Assembly: GCA_950022655.1 (NCBI GenBank)
Contig: OX465584.1
Span: 47,722,723-47,786,722 of the forward strand
DNA from: Alentia gelatinosa
Taxonomy: Eukaryota > Annelida > Polychaeta > Phyllodocida > Polynoidae
DNA length: 64,000 nt
Direction of reading: 5' to 3'
Below are positions 21,497 to 34,755 of the stretch, piece after piece. The notes below the pieces were generated by a model. It searched no databases. It was given only the letters and a program-made list of their open reading frames with translations, and had not been told where the DNA came from. Each line of letters begins with the position of its first letter. Positions within the stretch are counted from its first letter, which is position 1. The position numbers and the translations under genes are program-made.

Positions 21497-22820
21497 AATG
21501 CAGTCCACTGGTTTCCTCTGAACAGAACTAAATAAACTCAAATACGCACACAAATAAATACTCATTTCTAAGAGAAAAATCAGGTTCATCTAAATGTAAA
21601 CACTCCAAGTCATGTCTAATGCTATAAAAATACATAGTGTAAAAAGACATGTCACCGCTCCTGCTCCACACCTTGGGCTCAATCTGTGTGCCAGAAAGCG
21701 GAGTATTTGTCTGACATACATATCTGTAGGTGAAGTTCACCACAGATTCTTTTCTACAGGCTGAGTGTGATCCCAGTTCGCAGACGTGACGCTTCTATTG
21801 TTAATCCCGAGAGTCTAAATTTATCATTTCACAATGTCCTGTTTGTATAAGGCTCAGTGGGATCTATACAAGGTAGGTGCACTCCATCGGCCTCAATACC
21901 TATATTCATTCCAGAGGATGTAATTGCAATATGTCATGAAGGGGACACATCAGGAAGTCAAGTACATTTAATTCAATTAAAAATGAAAACGAAATTTGTT
22001 TTAAAAAAACCCACTGAGTTTTGTTTCAAACAATGAGAAGAATCCCACGTTTGAGGATTTCCTGATACAGGTCTGCTTTCACCTTCAACCCCAACGAATA
22101 ACAAGCGCATACAAATACGATCTGTTACCCTAATTCAATTTACGGGCTGAGGTTAACTTAGTTACACTGATGCAAGGGATGGTTAGAAAACAAAAGGTAA
22201 TAGAATGTAGAGAAATCAATGACTGGAAGGTGTCGGGACTAGTTTAGAATATGTTAAGAGCTGAGGTATGTGTGTATACATAATATAAATAATTGAAGTA
22301 TTTGAAACTGTCAGGACTTGTTGTAGAATATGTTAAGGGCTGTGGTATGTGTGTAGAATATAAATCAGTTACAGAGATTGAAAAGTGTCAGGACTGCCTC
22401 AGAGAGGCTAAGAAATAAAAAATATATTCAGAGCTGTGGGATGTGTGTATAGAGATCAGTTAGGGAGATTTGCTCCCTTTCAGAAAATGTCGGCCTATTT
22501 CCCTAGTCTGATGGCACCTTTCAGTAGCCTATCAGTATCTGTGTCGCTAGGGTACAGATGGGATACGGTTGAGTACGGCCCACTTGTAGTTATTACAGAA
22601 TTCTGATCATTACAAATCATGAAAATCTTTCAATTTTGGACAGCCTTAATTCATCAATAACTACTTGCAACCCTACTGCATAACAGCGCATATCTAGGAC
22701 CTCCAATCGGTTATGACGAGTAAGATTCTTCATTCAAAGTTTCATCCTGCTTCAGGCTGACGGAGTGTCTTCTGTCTCGGACACGTTGTCAAAATGTAAC
22801 ATGAAGGAACTGCAACAATA

Positions 22821-23120
22821 GCCACTGAAAATATGCCATGCGCTTTGGTTGTGGAGTAGTCTCACGAGGCGAAGCTAAATGGGATTACATAGCAAACTAA
22901 AATGAATGGCATATTTACGGTGTTTATGGATCGAGTGTGGTTCAGATTTTATCTCACCCCTATTACTGACTGATCAGCTAACGTTTGTGATATCATCCTC
23001 CATTGAGTATTTCTAAAATACTCCATGGGTATTGAGTATGAGTTCTCGATGTTAAGTCTATGGGGGGAAATACCAGGGGTAAAATAGATCCTCGGAATTT
23101 TGTCTGTATTCTCACGACCC
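22821..23120 (+). repeat. Family B dispersed repeat, ~300 bp
   Basis: gccactgaaaatatgccatg, ggttcagattttatctcacc, gctaacgtttgtgatatcat, aatactccatgggtattgag and ttctcgatgttaagtctatg. Also found at 23368, inverted at 54860, and as a fragment at about 20288-20385. Confidence 0.85.
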
Positions 23121-23367
23121 ACTGATATAAGCCATGGTAAATGTTGATGGATACAGATAAGAGTATATGAAATATTATCAGTCACCATGCACTAAGTGTC
23201 AGTCACAGAGGTATGTGCCTTATGAGTGCAGCCCAGAGTGTGGTAAAGCTAATCATAATGTTACATTGGTGGTAATGGTATACTTTTTGGGGGGTAATTG
23301 TATACTTCTTTAGACTCCAGAGTTCACTTACAAAGTATGGTATTAAGGAAATATTTCGAGATCCGAA

Positions 23368-23725
23368 GCCACTGAAAATATGCCATGAGTTTCGGTTGCC
23401 AAGTATTCTAACAAGGTCAAGCAATGTGAGATTATGTAGCAAAACCGTTATGGAAGATCGCCAATCTGTAGGGCAAATAACGCTGTCGTTAATATGTTAC
23501 CTGAATAAAAAAAGAATAATGGCATGTTATCCGTGGCTAGGGGTCGAGAACGGTTCAGATTTTATCTCACCCCTATCATTGATTAATTGGCTAACATTTG
23601 TGACATCACCAGCATTGAGTTGGATGTTTGTTTTACAATACTCCATGGGCGTTGAATATGGGTTCCCAACCTTAAGTCTATAGGGAAACAATTCCAGGCA
23701 TGAGATAAATACCCACAGGCCACTG
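23368..23725 (+). repeat. Family B dispersed repeat, second copy 550 bp away
   Basis: gccactgaaaatatgccatg, ggttcagattttatctcacc, ggctaacatttgtgacatc, caatactccatgggcgttg and cttaagtctatagggaaac. About 50 bp longer in the left half than the 22821 copy. Confidence 0.85.
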
Positions 23726-25439
23726 TGGAGCGTTAAATGTGAGTAAAGGTCGACTGAAGGGCATTAGGAGACCTCACGTATACCCACGTGAATGCAATAT
23801 ATACTCCACTCGCATACAATATACCGCCATATAGAAATACATTTATCTTATTAGAGTCTACAGCATTAAGAATGCAATGTGCACAATGGGATGATCTCAC
23901 TGCTATCACCTGTCTACTAGGAGTGCCCTGTACTCAGCGGTGAAGTTTATAGGGGCGGGGGGTATAGTGAGAGGGGGTGGTGGAGGTGTCTAGTCCTGGC
24001 ACCTGCCTGGTCTGCCACAACCACGTCTGGAATGTCCACGGCGTGTGGCTGGAGGAGTGTTTAGTGAAGGGAGGGGGTGTCTGATTCATCATTTTCAGTA
24101 ATTCACTAATGTGTCAGGGGATTTCACTACAAATAGGGTCAACGAGATGCATCTATAGGCCGTATTTCCTGGCTAACATGGAGCAGCCATTATAACCTCT
24201 ACCTGCCCACTGATTGGTCCGCTGAAAGATATAGGCGACAAACTGAAATATGTACATCAGAGTAGAATCCTTATAATAAACGTGTTTTTCTCTTTATCTA
24301 TTATGTATATCGTACATCCTTTATAGGCATTCCTTTTTAGGACTCATCCACACGGAAGTGAAGGTAAATATAGACTACAAAACACTTAATATATAAACGA
24401 GCAGACAGTAATCATCAAAACTGTACGTATTTATTAGTAAACAAAATGACTGAATTGGACCAGTCCCCATTTTGTATTATTCTCCTGCCTCCCTGATGTT
24501 TACCGTTCGGCTGCCATGATATTATGCCAATTAATTATCACAATTTATGAACAAGTTTCCGCCATTAATTACTTTTGAAGAACAACAAATTCTTCCTACC
24601 GATCCCATATTAACATCCATGCATAATTCCACACAGTCTGTGGCGACGACGCGTACACCTTCACGTCGTAGCGTACGTGGATTGTTTTCCCAGGAGAAAA
24701 TCGCTTAAAAAATATTTGCTCAATTAGGAAACATGGCGTCATTTCAAACCCTCCTTCTCCACAGCTCACCATTACTGCACAGCCAAGTCGCCTACCACTG
24801 AACTACCCCGCGTTAAGATCAATATTATCTTGAACCTGGGGAGTGGGTGAAGACCCTCTGCCTCACACCGCCTCTCATGTGTGCGGGGTTCTTGATCCTC
24901 ACGGGATCCAAAGAAAGCTCTGACCCAATTCTTGGCGTCATGTGCACGCCTGTCCCTCAGGGGTGGGAAGTAGGGCGGATCCCTGAAGTAACAGGCTGGA
25001 ATTTACTGACGAACCATCGATGTTTAGATGGTAAACTCCCCGGGATTCCCCAGCCCCCCACACAACTTTGATTTTTTTTTGTCCGCCCACCTCCTGCTCA
25101 ACTTTCTTGCACAGGCGTCTTTGTTTTTGTTTACGTTCCCCTTCCACGCCGCCATGGTTCCCTGTTTAGTCTGGTGTCCGCTCAGCCTCAGAATGAAAAT
25201 ACTTAATTGGAAAAATAAACGTCGTTTACAAACGGGGACAAACTTTGGGCACTTTTTTATTTATATAATTTACTCCACTTACACGCCGATTGTACACAAA
25301 GTCTCCAACCGAGCTGCTGGCGAAACGCCATTTTGCATGGCTTGAAGTTACACTGAACCAAAATCAATTCTGTATCTCCAGTTGAACTTTCAGACAATAT
25401 TGGTACGTCTATTTTGATGTGGCAACTCTGGCCATCTCA

Positions 25440-26345
25440 GTGTAAATACAACATCTTTGCCAGTTCACTGGAGAACCAAAAAAGGGAAACGCAGCAAGAG
25501 ACTGCAGTGGAAGCCAGTGTCGCACGGCTCTGCACCATTGTTAAGTACTGATTTCATCAGCCCGATTTCTTTGCCTGGCAGGGTGGAGCTGCGTCTCACA
25601 GCACCTGGCCACAGCGGTATATGGACACCATGCTTCATTGCCGGCACGCTTCGGTTTTCAGAGAGTGACCAAAGGACACTACGCTTTGTCATGCGACCCC
25701 TTCAATTTTTATACCAGAACTTTGTCTAGAATTGACTTTGAAACTTCAAATAACAACTGTCATGCAGCTAAATAAGTGGTGATTTTTAGATTGGGTTTTT
25801 GCAAGCCTGATTTGATTATCAAAAAGAGATTAACGCAGCATTTATAAATACGAAACTTAGTGCCCAACGCGACCATCCCGCTGTCTTTCGAAAAGGAAGC
25901 ATAGCGTCCAATTCACGAAGAGTAGTGTCCAAACCGTGATGGCTACGAAGCAAGTGTCTCCAATTCGCCAGATCTTGCTGAATCGTACAACATCCTGTAA
26001 GATCTGCTTGACTCATTACCCCTGTGTGAGGACCCCCTATTATCGCTCATGGAGTGGCGTGGCTTTTTCACCGGAGCGATCCAACAATGCACGCTCACAC
26101 GATTCATCCCGACCTAGCAAGTCAACAAATCGGCCAGGATCGGCTTGGATCGTGCGTCCTGGTGGAATACCCGCTTTATGGAGTGCCAACACACACACTA
26201 ATGCACCTGTCAACGTGTCGCCGTTAACGTCCAATTGGAGAGAAATGAAAGTAGAAACGTAGGAGTGAACAGCAAGCCCCCATACGACAGCTGCTGCCAA
26301 AGTTAGCAGCCTACCTTCTGACAAGGTGCCAATTTTTCCCATTTG
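25440..26345. repeat. Unknown repeat related to 40480-40890, with short open frames
   Basis: Shares with the second region gatttctttgcctggca-like, ccctattatcgctca, attcatc(c/t)cgacc and cgtcctggtgga. Open frames of 65-108 codons occur on both strands (for example 26342-26040 minus). On the minus strand the 40-kb copy aligns around a PPGR motif but contains stops there. I do not recognise the protein; it may be a decayed mobile-element gene. Confidence 0.5.
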
Positions 26346-26989
26346 TCACTAGTTGTCGGAACGGCAGGAACCAGGCTTCTGCGTTGTTGATAAACACGGA
26401 CTTTTTACGGAATACCCATCAACGTGTTTGCTCCATTTCACCAACCACTGTCTGACTACAAGGCACTTTTCAGTGGTGAATGATGGGAATCTTTAACGTC
26501 CCAATAAGCTTCACTGCATCACATCAATCTTAACAGTAATTCGCCTAAAGAGGTTATTAAGTCTACGCCTACTAACCTACCTCCTACGACTGGGAGATGA
26601 TTTTTTTAACTGCAAAGACGAAACTAAAATGATTAAATCTTTGGTTCTATCACGGACTTATATCTATGGATAGGAAACGCGGGCCATTCCCGTGTTTGTT
26701 CAACGATCTCTTTGCCTCGGCTACGCTTGAGTGCATTTCGCGGGTAGAGCGCTAATTTCCGTATGATCCGCTAGGAAAAATTTGGCGATAGTTCCATTTT
26801 GAGCCACCAGGGTTAAAAGTGGCGCTGCTGATGTTTTTTGTTTTTTTTTAATTTTTTTTTAATTGTTTTTGTTTTGTTTTGAGCAAGCTTTCTTTATTTC
26901 AATTATAGTACACTTCATAATTATTTAAATATATATCCTGAGTGTCTAGCCATGATTTTCGGTCTTGGTGAACATGTTAATATCTACAT

Positions 26990-27020
26990 TCATTTTTTTT
27001 TTTTTTTTTTTTTTTTTTTG
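26990..27020. repeat. Poly-T tract
   Basis: About 27 consecutive T just before the array. Preceded at 26881 and followed at 27025 by similar gagcaagctttctttattt-type sequence. Confidence 0.9.
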
Positions 27021-27074
27021 ATTGAGCAAGCTCTTTCTTTATTTCTAAGGTGTTTATTTGCAATCCTTTTTTCT

Positions 27075-30000
27075 ATGGTCTTGGAATAGTTGGGGCCGGC
27101 GGACAAATTTCCCTGATTTTCAGGCAGTCAGTCTTGGGAAAAAATTATTTTCAATTCATTCCCATGCCCCTAGGCCTTAATAAAGTATTTGTCAGTCGAT
27201 TCCAAATATATAGCTACATGGGACAGTTGGAATAAGGGTCCTAAGTGCAATAGATTTTTTGAAAGTTACTGCACATTTTGTCTTAGAATAGTTGGGGCCG
27301 GCACACAAATTTCCCTGATTTTCAGGAAGTCAGTCTTGGGAAACAATTATTTTTAATTCATTCCCATGCCCCTAGGCCTTAATAAAGTATTTGTCAGTCG
27401 ATTCCAGATATATAGCTACATGGGACAGTTGTAATTAGGGTTCTAAGTGCACTAGATTTTTTTTAAGTTATGGCACATTTTGTCTTAGAATGTTTGGGGC
27501 CGGTAGGCAAATTTCCCAGATTTTCAGGATGTCAGTCTTGGGAAAAAGTAATTTTCAATTCATTCCCATGCCCCTAGGCCTTAATAAAGTATTTGTCAGT
27601 CGATTCCAGGTATGTACCTATGTGGGACAGTTGGAATTAGGGTTCTAAGTGCAATAGTTTTTTTTAAAGTTATGGCACATTTTGTGTCACTTTGGGTTGG
27701 GTCGGCAGTCAAAATTCCCTGATTTTCAGGGGGAAAATCAAGAAAATCCAGATTCTTAAATTATTCCCATGCCCCTAGGCCTTAATTAAGTATTTGTCAG
27801 TCGATTCCAGATATATACCTACATGGGACAGTTGGAATTAGGGTTCTAAGTGCACTAGATTTTTTTTAAGTTACGGCACATTTTGTCTTAGAATAGTTGG
27901 GGCCGGTAGGCAAATTTCCCAGATTTTCAGGATGTCAGTCTTGGGAAACAATTATTTTCAATTCATTCCCATGCCCCTTGGCCTTAATAAAGTATTTGTC
28001 AGTCGATTCCAGGTATGTACCTATGTGGGACAGTTGGAATAATGGTTCTAAGTGCAATAGTTTTTTTTAAAGTTACGGCACATTTTGTGTCAGTTTGGGT
28101 TGGGTCGGCAGTGAAAATTCCCTGATTTTCAAGGGAAAAATCCGGAAAATCCAGATTCTGAAATTGTTCCCATGCCCCTAGGCCTTAATAAAGTATTTGT
28201 CAGTCGATTCCAGATATATACCTACATGGGACAGTTGGAATTAGGGTTCTAAGTGCACTAGATTTTTTTAAAGTTACGGCACATTTTGTCTTAGAATAGT
28301 TTGGGCCGGCACACAAATTTCCCTGATTTTCAGGAAGTCAGTCTTGGGAAACAATTATTTTTAATTCATTCCCATGCCCCTAGGCCTTAATAAAGTATTT
28401 GTCAGTCGATTCCAGATATATAGCTACATGGGACAGTTGGAATTAGGGTTCTAAGTGCACTAGATTTTTTTAAAGTTACGGCACATTTTGTCTTAGAATA
28501 GTTGGGGCCGGTAGGCAAATTTCCCAGATTTTCAGGATGTCAGTCTTGGGAAAAAGTCATTTTCGATTCATTTCCATGCGCCTAGGCCTTAATAAAGTAT
28601 TTGTCAGTCGATTCCAGGTATGTTTCTACATGGTGCAGTTGGAATTAGCTTTCTAAGTGCAATGGTTTTTTTTAAAGTTACGGCACATTTTGTGTCACTT
28701 TTGGTTGGGTCGGCATTCAAAATTGCCTGATTTTCAGGGGGAAAATCAAGAAAATCCAGATTCTTAAATTATTCCCATGCCCCTAGGCCTTAATAAAGTA
28801 TTTGTCAGTCGATTCCAGATATATACCTACATGGGACAGTTGGAATTAGGGTTCTAAGTGCACTAGATTTTTTTAAAGTTACGGCACATTTTGTCTTAGA
28901 ATAGTTGGGGCCGGTAGGCAAATTTCCCAGATTTTCAGGATGTCAGTCTTGGGAAAAAGTCATTTTCGATTCATTCCCATGCGCCTAGGCCTTAATAAAG
29001 TATTTGTCAGTCGATTCCAGGTATGTTTCTACATGGTGCAGTTGGAATTAGCTTTCTAAGTGCAATGGTTTTTTTTAAAGTTACGGCACATTTTGTGTCA
29101 CTTTTGGTTGGGTCGGCATTCAAAATTCCCTGATTTTCAGGGGGAAAATCCAGAAAATCCAGATTCTTAAATTATTCCCATGCCCCTAGGCCTTAATTAA
29201 GTATTTGTCAGTCGATTCCAGATATATACCTACATGGGACAGTTGGAATTAGGATTCTAAGTGCACTAGATTTTTTTAAAGTTACGGCACATTTTGTCTT
29301 AGAATAGTTGGGGCCGGTAGGCAAATTTCCCAGATTTTCAGGATGTCAGTCTTGGGAAACAATTATTTTCAATTCATTCCCATGCCCCTTGGCCTTAATA
29401 AAGTATTTGTCAGTCGATTCCAGGTATGCACCTATGTGGGACAGTTGGAATTAGGGTTCTAAGTGCAATAGTTTTTTTTAAAGTTACGGCACATTTTGTG
29501 TCAGTTTGGGTTGGGTCGGCAGTGAAAATTCCCTGATTTTCAAGAGAAAAATCCGGAAAATCCAGATTCTGAAATTGTTCCCATGCCCCTAGGCCTTAAT
29601 AAAGTATTTGTCAGTCGATTCCAGATATATAGCTACATGGGACAGTTGGAATTAGGGTTCTAAGTGCACTAGATTTTTTTAAAGTTACGGCACATTTTGT
29701 CTTAGAATAGTTGGGGCCGGTAGGCAAATTTCCCAGATTTTCAGGATGTCAGTCTTGGGAAAAAGTCATTTTCGATTCATTCCCATGCGCCTAGGCCTTA
29801 ATAAAGTATTTGTCAGTCGATTCCAGGTATGTTTCTACATGGTGCAGTTGGAATTAGCTTTCTAAGTGCAATGGTTTTTTTTAAAGTTACGGCACATTTT
29901 GTGTCACTTTTGGTTGGGTCGGCATTCAAAATTGCCTGATTTTCAGGGGGAAAATCAAGAAAATCCAGATTCTTAAATTATTCCCATGCCCCTAGGCCTT

Positions 30001-31494
30001 AATAAAGTATTTGTCAGTCGATTCCAGATATATACCTACATGGGACAGTTGGAATTAGGGTTCTAAGTGCACTAGATTTTTTCAAAGTTACGGCACATTT
30101 TGTCTTAGAATAGTTGGGGCCGGTAGGCAAATTTCCCAGATTTTCAGGATGTCAGTCTTGGGAAAAAGTCATTTTCGATTCATTCCCATGCGCCTAGGCC
30201 TTAATAAAGTATTTGTCAGTCGATTCAAGGTATGTTTCTACATGGTGCAGTTGGAATTAGCTTTCTAAGTGCAATGGTTTTTTTTAAAGTTACGGCACAT
30301 TTTGTGTCACTTTTGGTTGGGTCGGCATTCAAAATTGCCTGATTTTCAGGGGGAAAATCAAGAAAATCCAGATTCTTAAATTATTCCCATGCCCCTAGGC
30401 CTTAATAAAGTATTTGTCAGTCGATTCCAGATATATACCTACATGGGACAGTTAGAATCAGGGTTCTAAGTGCACTAGATTTTTTTAAAGTTACGGCACA
30501 TTTTGTCTTAGAATAGTTGGGGCCGGTAGGCAAATTTCCCAGATTTTCAGGATGTCAGTCTTGGGAAAAAGTCATTTTCAATTCATTCCCATGCCCCTAG
30601 GCCTTAATAAAGTATTTGTCAGTCGATTCCAGGTATGTTTCTACATGGTGCAGTTGGAAGTAGGGTTCTAAGTGCAATAGTTCTTTTTAAAGTTACGGCA
30701 CATTTTGTGTCACTTTGGGTTGGGTCGGCAGTCAAAATTCCCTGATTTTCAGGGGGAAAATCCAGAAAATCCATATTCTTAAATTATTCCCATGCCCCTA
30801 GGCCTTAATAAAGTATTTGTCAGTCGATTCCAGATATATGCCTACATGGGACAGTTAGAATTAGGGTTCTAAGTGCACTAGATTTTTTTAAAGTTACGGC
30901 ACATTTTGTCTTAGAATAGTTGGGGCCGGTAGGCAAATTTCCCAGATTTTCAGGATGTCAGTCTTGGGAAAAAGTCATTTTCAATTCATTCCCATGCCCC
31001 TAGGCCTAAATAAAGTATTTGTCAGTCGATTCCAGGTATGTTCCTACATGGTGCAGTTGGAATTAGCTTTCTAAGTGCAATAGTTTTTTTTTAAGTTACG
31101 GCACATTTTGTGTCACTTTGGGTTGGGTCGGCAGTCAAAATTCCCTGATTTTCAAGGGAAAAATCCGGAAAATCCAGATTCTGAAATTGTTCCCATGCCC
31201 CTAGGCCTTAATAAAGTATTTGTCAGTCGATTCCAGATATATAGCTACATGGGACAGTTGGAATTAGGGTTCTAAGTGCAATAGTTTTTTTTAAAGTTAC
31301 GGCACATTTTGTGTCACTTTGGGTTGGGTCGGCAGTCAAAATTTCCTGATTTTCAAGGTGAAAATCCAGAAAATCCATATTCCTAAATTATTCCCATGTC
31401 CCTAGGCCTTAATGAAGTATTTGTCAGTCAATTCCAGATTAATACCTACATGGGACAGTTGGAATTAGGGTCCTAAGTGCACTAGATTTTTTTA
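27075..31494 (+). repeat. Satellite array, 22 monomers of ~202 bp in two types
   Basis: The anchor aggccttaataaagtatttg recurs 22 times from about 27171 to 31403, mean spacing about 201.5 bp. Type A has ttggggccggtaggcaaatt and cagtcttggga. Type B has gggttgggtcggcagtcaaa and gaaaatccagat. The order is AAABABAABABABABABABABB, so the working unit is mostly an AB dimer of ~404 bp. Confidence 0.93.
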
Positions 31495-31504
31495 ATGTAG
31501 CTTC

Positions 31505-31640
31505 TTTAAGGCCTAGGGGCATGGGAATGAATTGAAAATAATTTTTTCCCAAGATCCACTGCCTGAAAATCAGGGAAATTTGCCTGCTGACCTGACCCAA
31601 ACTGACACAAAATGTGCCAAAACTTTAAAACTATTTCACT
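31505..31640 (-). repeat. Inverted satellite monomer at the array end
   Basis: ttaaggcctaggggcatggg, then ctgaaaatcagggaaatttg, ctgacccaaactgacac and aaaatgtgcc is the reverse complement of a monomer. It mixes A-type and B-type features. It makes the right end of the array palindromic around position 31500. Confidence 0.9.
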
Positions 31641-34600
31641 GATCATTTCAAGACACTTCCTAAATGGAAGTTGAAATTATAGCCCTAGGTGTGCTGGGGG
31701 GTTCCAGACAATTGGCAGATATTTTGTAATTTTGGTTGGGTTGCGATCCTGGTGGCAAAATATTGAACTAACCCCAAATGACGGTAGCGCCGTCTAGCGG
31801 CCCTTATCGGAACCCTAACAATGCCGAGGCAGAGATAGATACGCCAGGGGCCGTTTGTTTCTAATCCAGGTGTTCCAAGTCCGTGGTTCTATCTGTCAGC
31901 TTCCATCATATCTGGTGTGAGATAAAAACAAACTATTTATCGCTTTTTCCCTTGTATTGTACCAAATATCATATACTTTCTTGACTCTGAAGAATGTTTG
32001 TTGGTTATCTTTTAGATGAATGAATACTGTTTTCGGATATTATCCTGTATTTAGCGGCATACCTGACCACCCCTAATCCTCGTCTCATAGAGACCATCCA
32101 CAACATCTGGATTTGGCCTGGCGAGAGCCTTCGATTCCTAACCTTGATCAACCATTTAACGGCAGGACAATTCCTTGGGGCATTTGCCAGACTATGGCAG
32201 GACAATGCCGTAAATAACCCCTTAAATTAACCCCCACCCCCGGCACATTCAAATAAATGGTTTGATACATACTGTTTGGAATAAATTCTCAATGGACTTT
32301 GTTTTGTATTTTTTTCCCGGGGTCTTATGTGGGTATATCTTATGTTAAGATATGAAATACTTTCAAATCGAATGTCACCATAGTTGCATTGATATTCGAC
32401 TAAAAATACCTGGCAAAACGTAAAAATCCGTGAGGTTGCCTGCCATTGTATATGTGTATAGTGCTGGGGGCGCTGCCATATACGTACCGCTCAGGGAAAA
32501 GGTGTGCGGCCTTTAAAGGGTTAAGGAGCCCTATCGACCCAGATCATCCGGTGGAATTAAATCATAGCTGTGCTGGCTTTGAGGCATCAGTGGGACACAG
32601 CAATGTTGTAATGACTTATTACTACTTCACATGCAATCAACAACCACACAGATTACGTCGTAACGAGGGATTATAAGACAGGCATATCAGATGGGATCAG
32701 AATAAAAGGATGTGTTTCTCAAACAGAATTTGATGAATCTGAGGGACCATTTTCTTACCCAAGTGTCACAAAGTCTCCATTGAAAATGTATGGGGCCACA
32801 GTAAACCATTGCCCTTTGTTTATCAGTGGCCGTAAACCATACCCCTGGTTTACAGCTTTTCCAATCCCCTTATCAAATTTCAAGGAATAGAAATCATCAT
32901 TAATGAACATGGGTATGAAATACAACAATTGACGATTTTTGGATGGTTTGCTCGGTAAACCACTCGAGGTTACAGACGTTACACACTCGCTATTGCTCGT
33001 GCATTACTACCTTTGAACCTCTTGTGATTTGCGGCTGCCCGTCCAAAATAATCATCGATTATTATCTACGTAAATGTCTCAGCTACAACGTGGGGCTGAG
33101 AATATGTCCGAACCGCTGTTAGAATGGTGCGAATGAAGTTCGATTGATATTATCTTTGATTTAGATCATGTTGTGTTATTGGGAACTTTAGGGCTTCTCC
33201 AACAGCGTTACTACCTATGCTAAATAATTATAGCAGTGATAATAATTTGAATGAAGAACACCGTGTCATAATTTCCTTCACACGGTTCCTTGTAGTTGGT
33301 GTGACAACCGCAGACTTACTGACTATACATTGGGGTGCCCGGCTGTATACTTCCCGCCCTGTTAGGAGGGGGCATTGCTACCAGGCTGTTGCACCATGAG
33401 GGTTTCCCTCCCACTGGAGGATAAACACACGGAGTGAGTCCGTCAGTCAAAACAGGGGAGAGTGCACAACCACCTTTCAGAAGAGAAGTTGGAATGGGAC
33501 AGTAGTTATAAAAATGACAAGTATGAATAAGAGATCTCCTTAAGAAACAAGAAGAAACTACCTCAATACCCACTAAAAAATCATAAAATAAAATAAAGGG
33601 AAAATATAGCATGCACGATTCCATTTCTGCCACATTTAAATCTGGCGAAATGGAGAGGAGAAGGAAGACGTTAAAAGTGTGCCCAACACTTGTGGGGTTT
33701 CTCCTCTGACACATCACATCACCACACGCCGAGTTGCGTCCCGTCACATTTCTAAGCCCTACCCGTGCTTACTCAGTGGTGGCTGTGCCTCTTCATTCCT
33801 GTGGTTGACAAGATCTGGTAGGTTCGCTTCAGATCACGGATGTAGATGAGGTTTCTTTAATGTGGGATCATATAAGAGATTTGCGAATCCTGCTCTCTCT
33901 AGATTATTAGAATTTATCTACACTCATTTCGTCTGAAATGATGGAAATTCGTCTCCACTCATTATGTCCAACACGATGAAAATACATCCCCACTCATTAT
34001 ATATATATATTTTTTATTTATTTATTCACTCAAGAAAAATGAGTACAGCTTACAATCTGCCTTTTCATTGCAGTGCATTTCTTATACAGTACAGTAACTA
34101 TTTTCTCACCCTCTCACAGGAGGTATACTACATATTTCGTCTTCTCAGTAGTTGAGAAAAGGGGAGGGTCAGAAGTCAGCATAGCTGAAATCCACCCTTA
34201 GGTAATTAGTATGATTTTGCTTTTGATGGGATAAGATGAGATGTGGTGAGTGATCACCTCAATCGTTACACCATGTTTTACACCATCCTCTTATAAACTT
34301 TTTATACAGATATTCTGATTCACAGTTTTGAACCTCGATTGGTAGATTATTCCACAATTGTATCTATTATGATCAAAATGACCCCACTCATTATGTTTTA
34401 AGATCGTGTAACTTTATCTCCATTTATCACGTCTAACATGATGAAAATTTATTAAACAATTCAAAATGAAATACCGGAAGACCGGAAGTAATTAGACATC
34501 AGGGTATCTCTGAATCTTGAGGAGTCCATGATACATTATCTTTTCTGTGTGGATATATTACCCTCTACATTCCAATACAGCCTTCCATTAAATCTCCCTT

Positions 34601-34709
34601 CAGGTCTGGCTGTTTGTGACTATTTTCGTCTGCCCTAAATTACTACGCTCTTTGGGTGTCCCATGCTCTTCATGTTCTCCTGGTTTTTTCCTCCGCCAGC
34701 TACATATAC

Positions 34710-34755
34710 GCTCTCTAATTAACCCTCATCATGTGCTAATTATTTTAATTACCAC
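34710..34755. promoter_or_regulatory. Cluster of TAATTA sites
   Basis: taattaa near 34716 and taatta at 34737 and 34746, next to aattaccacaaatccctg. AT-rich background makes chance clustering plausible. Confidence 0.2.

Larger units (their letters stand above)
26770..31803. mobile_element. Composite element: satellite core with inverted ends
   Basis: The left edge (ccgctaggaaaaatttgg, atagttccattttgagccac) and the reverse complement of the right edge (ccgctagacggcgctacc, ttagttcaatattttgccac) are weakly similar and meet at a shared ccaccagg. Inside lie a left monomer whose caggcagt variant is shared with the right inverted monomer, the 22-monomer array, and the inverted monomer itself. The arrangement suggests a non-autonomous transposon with an amplified core. 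No transposase is seen. Confidence 0.5.
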
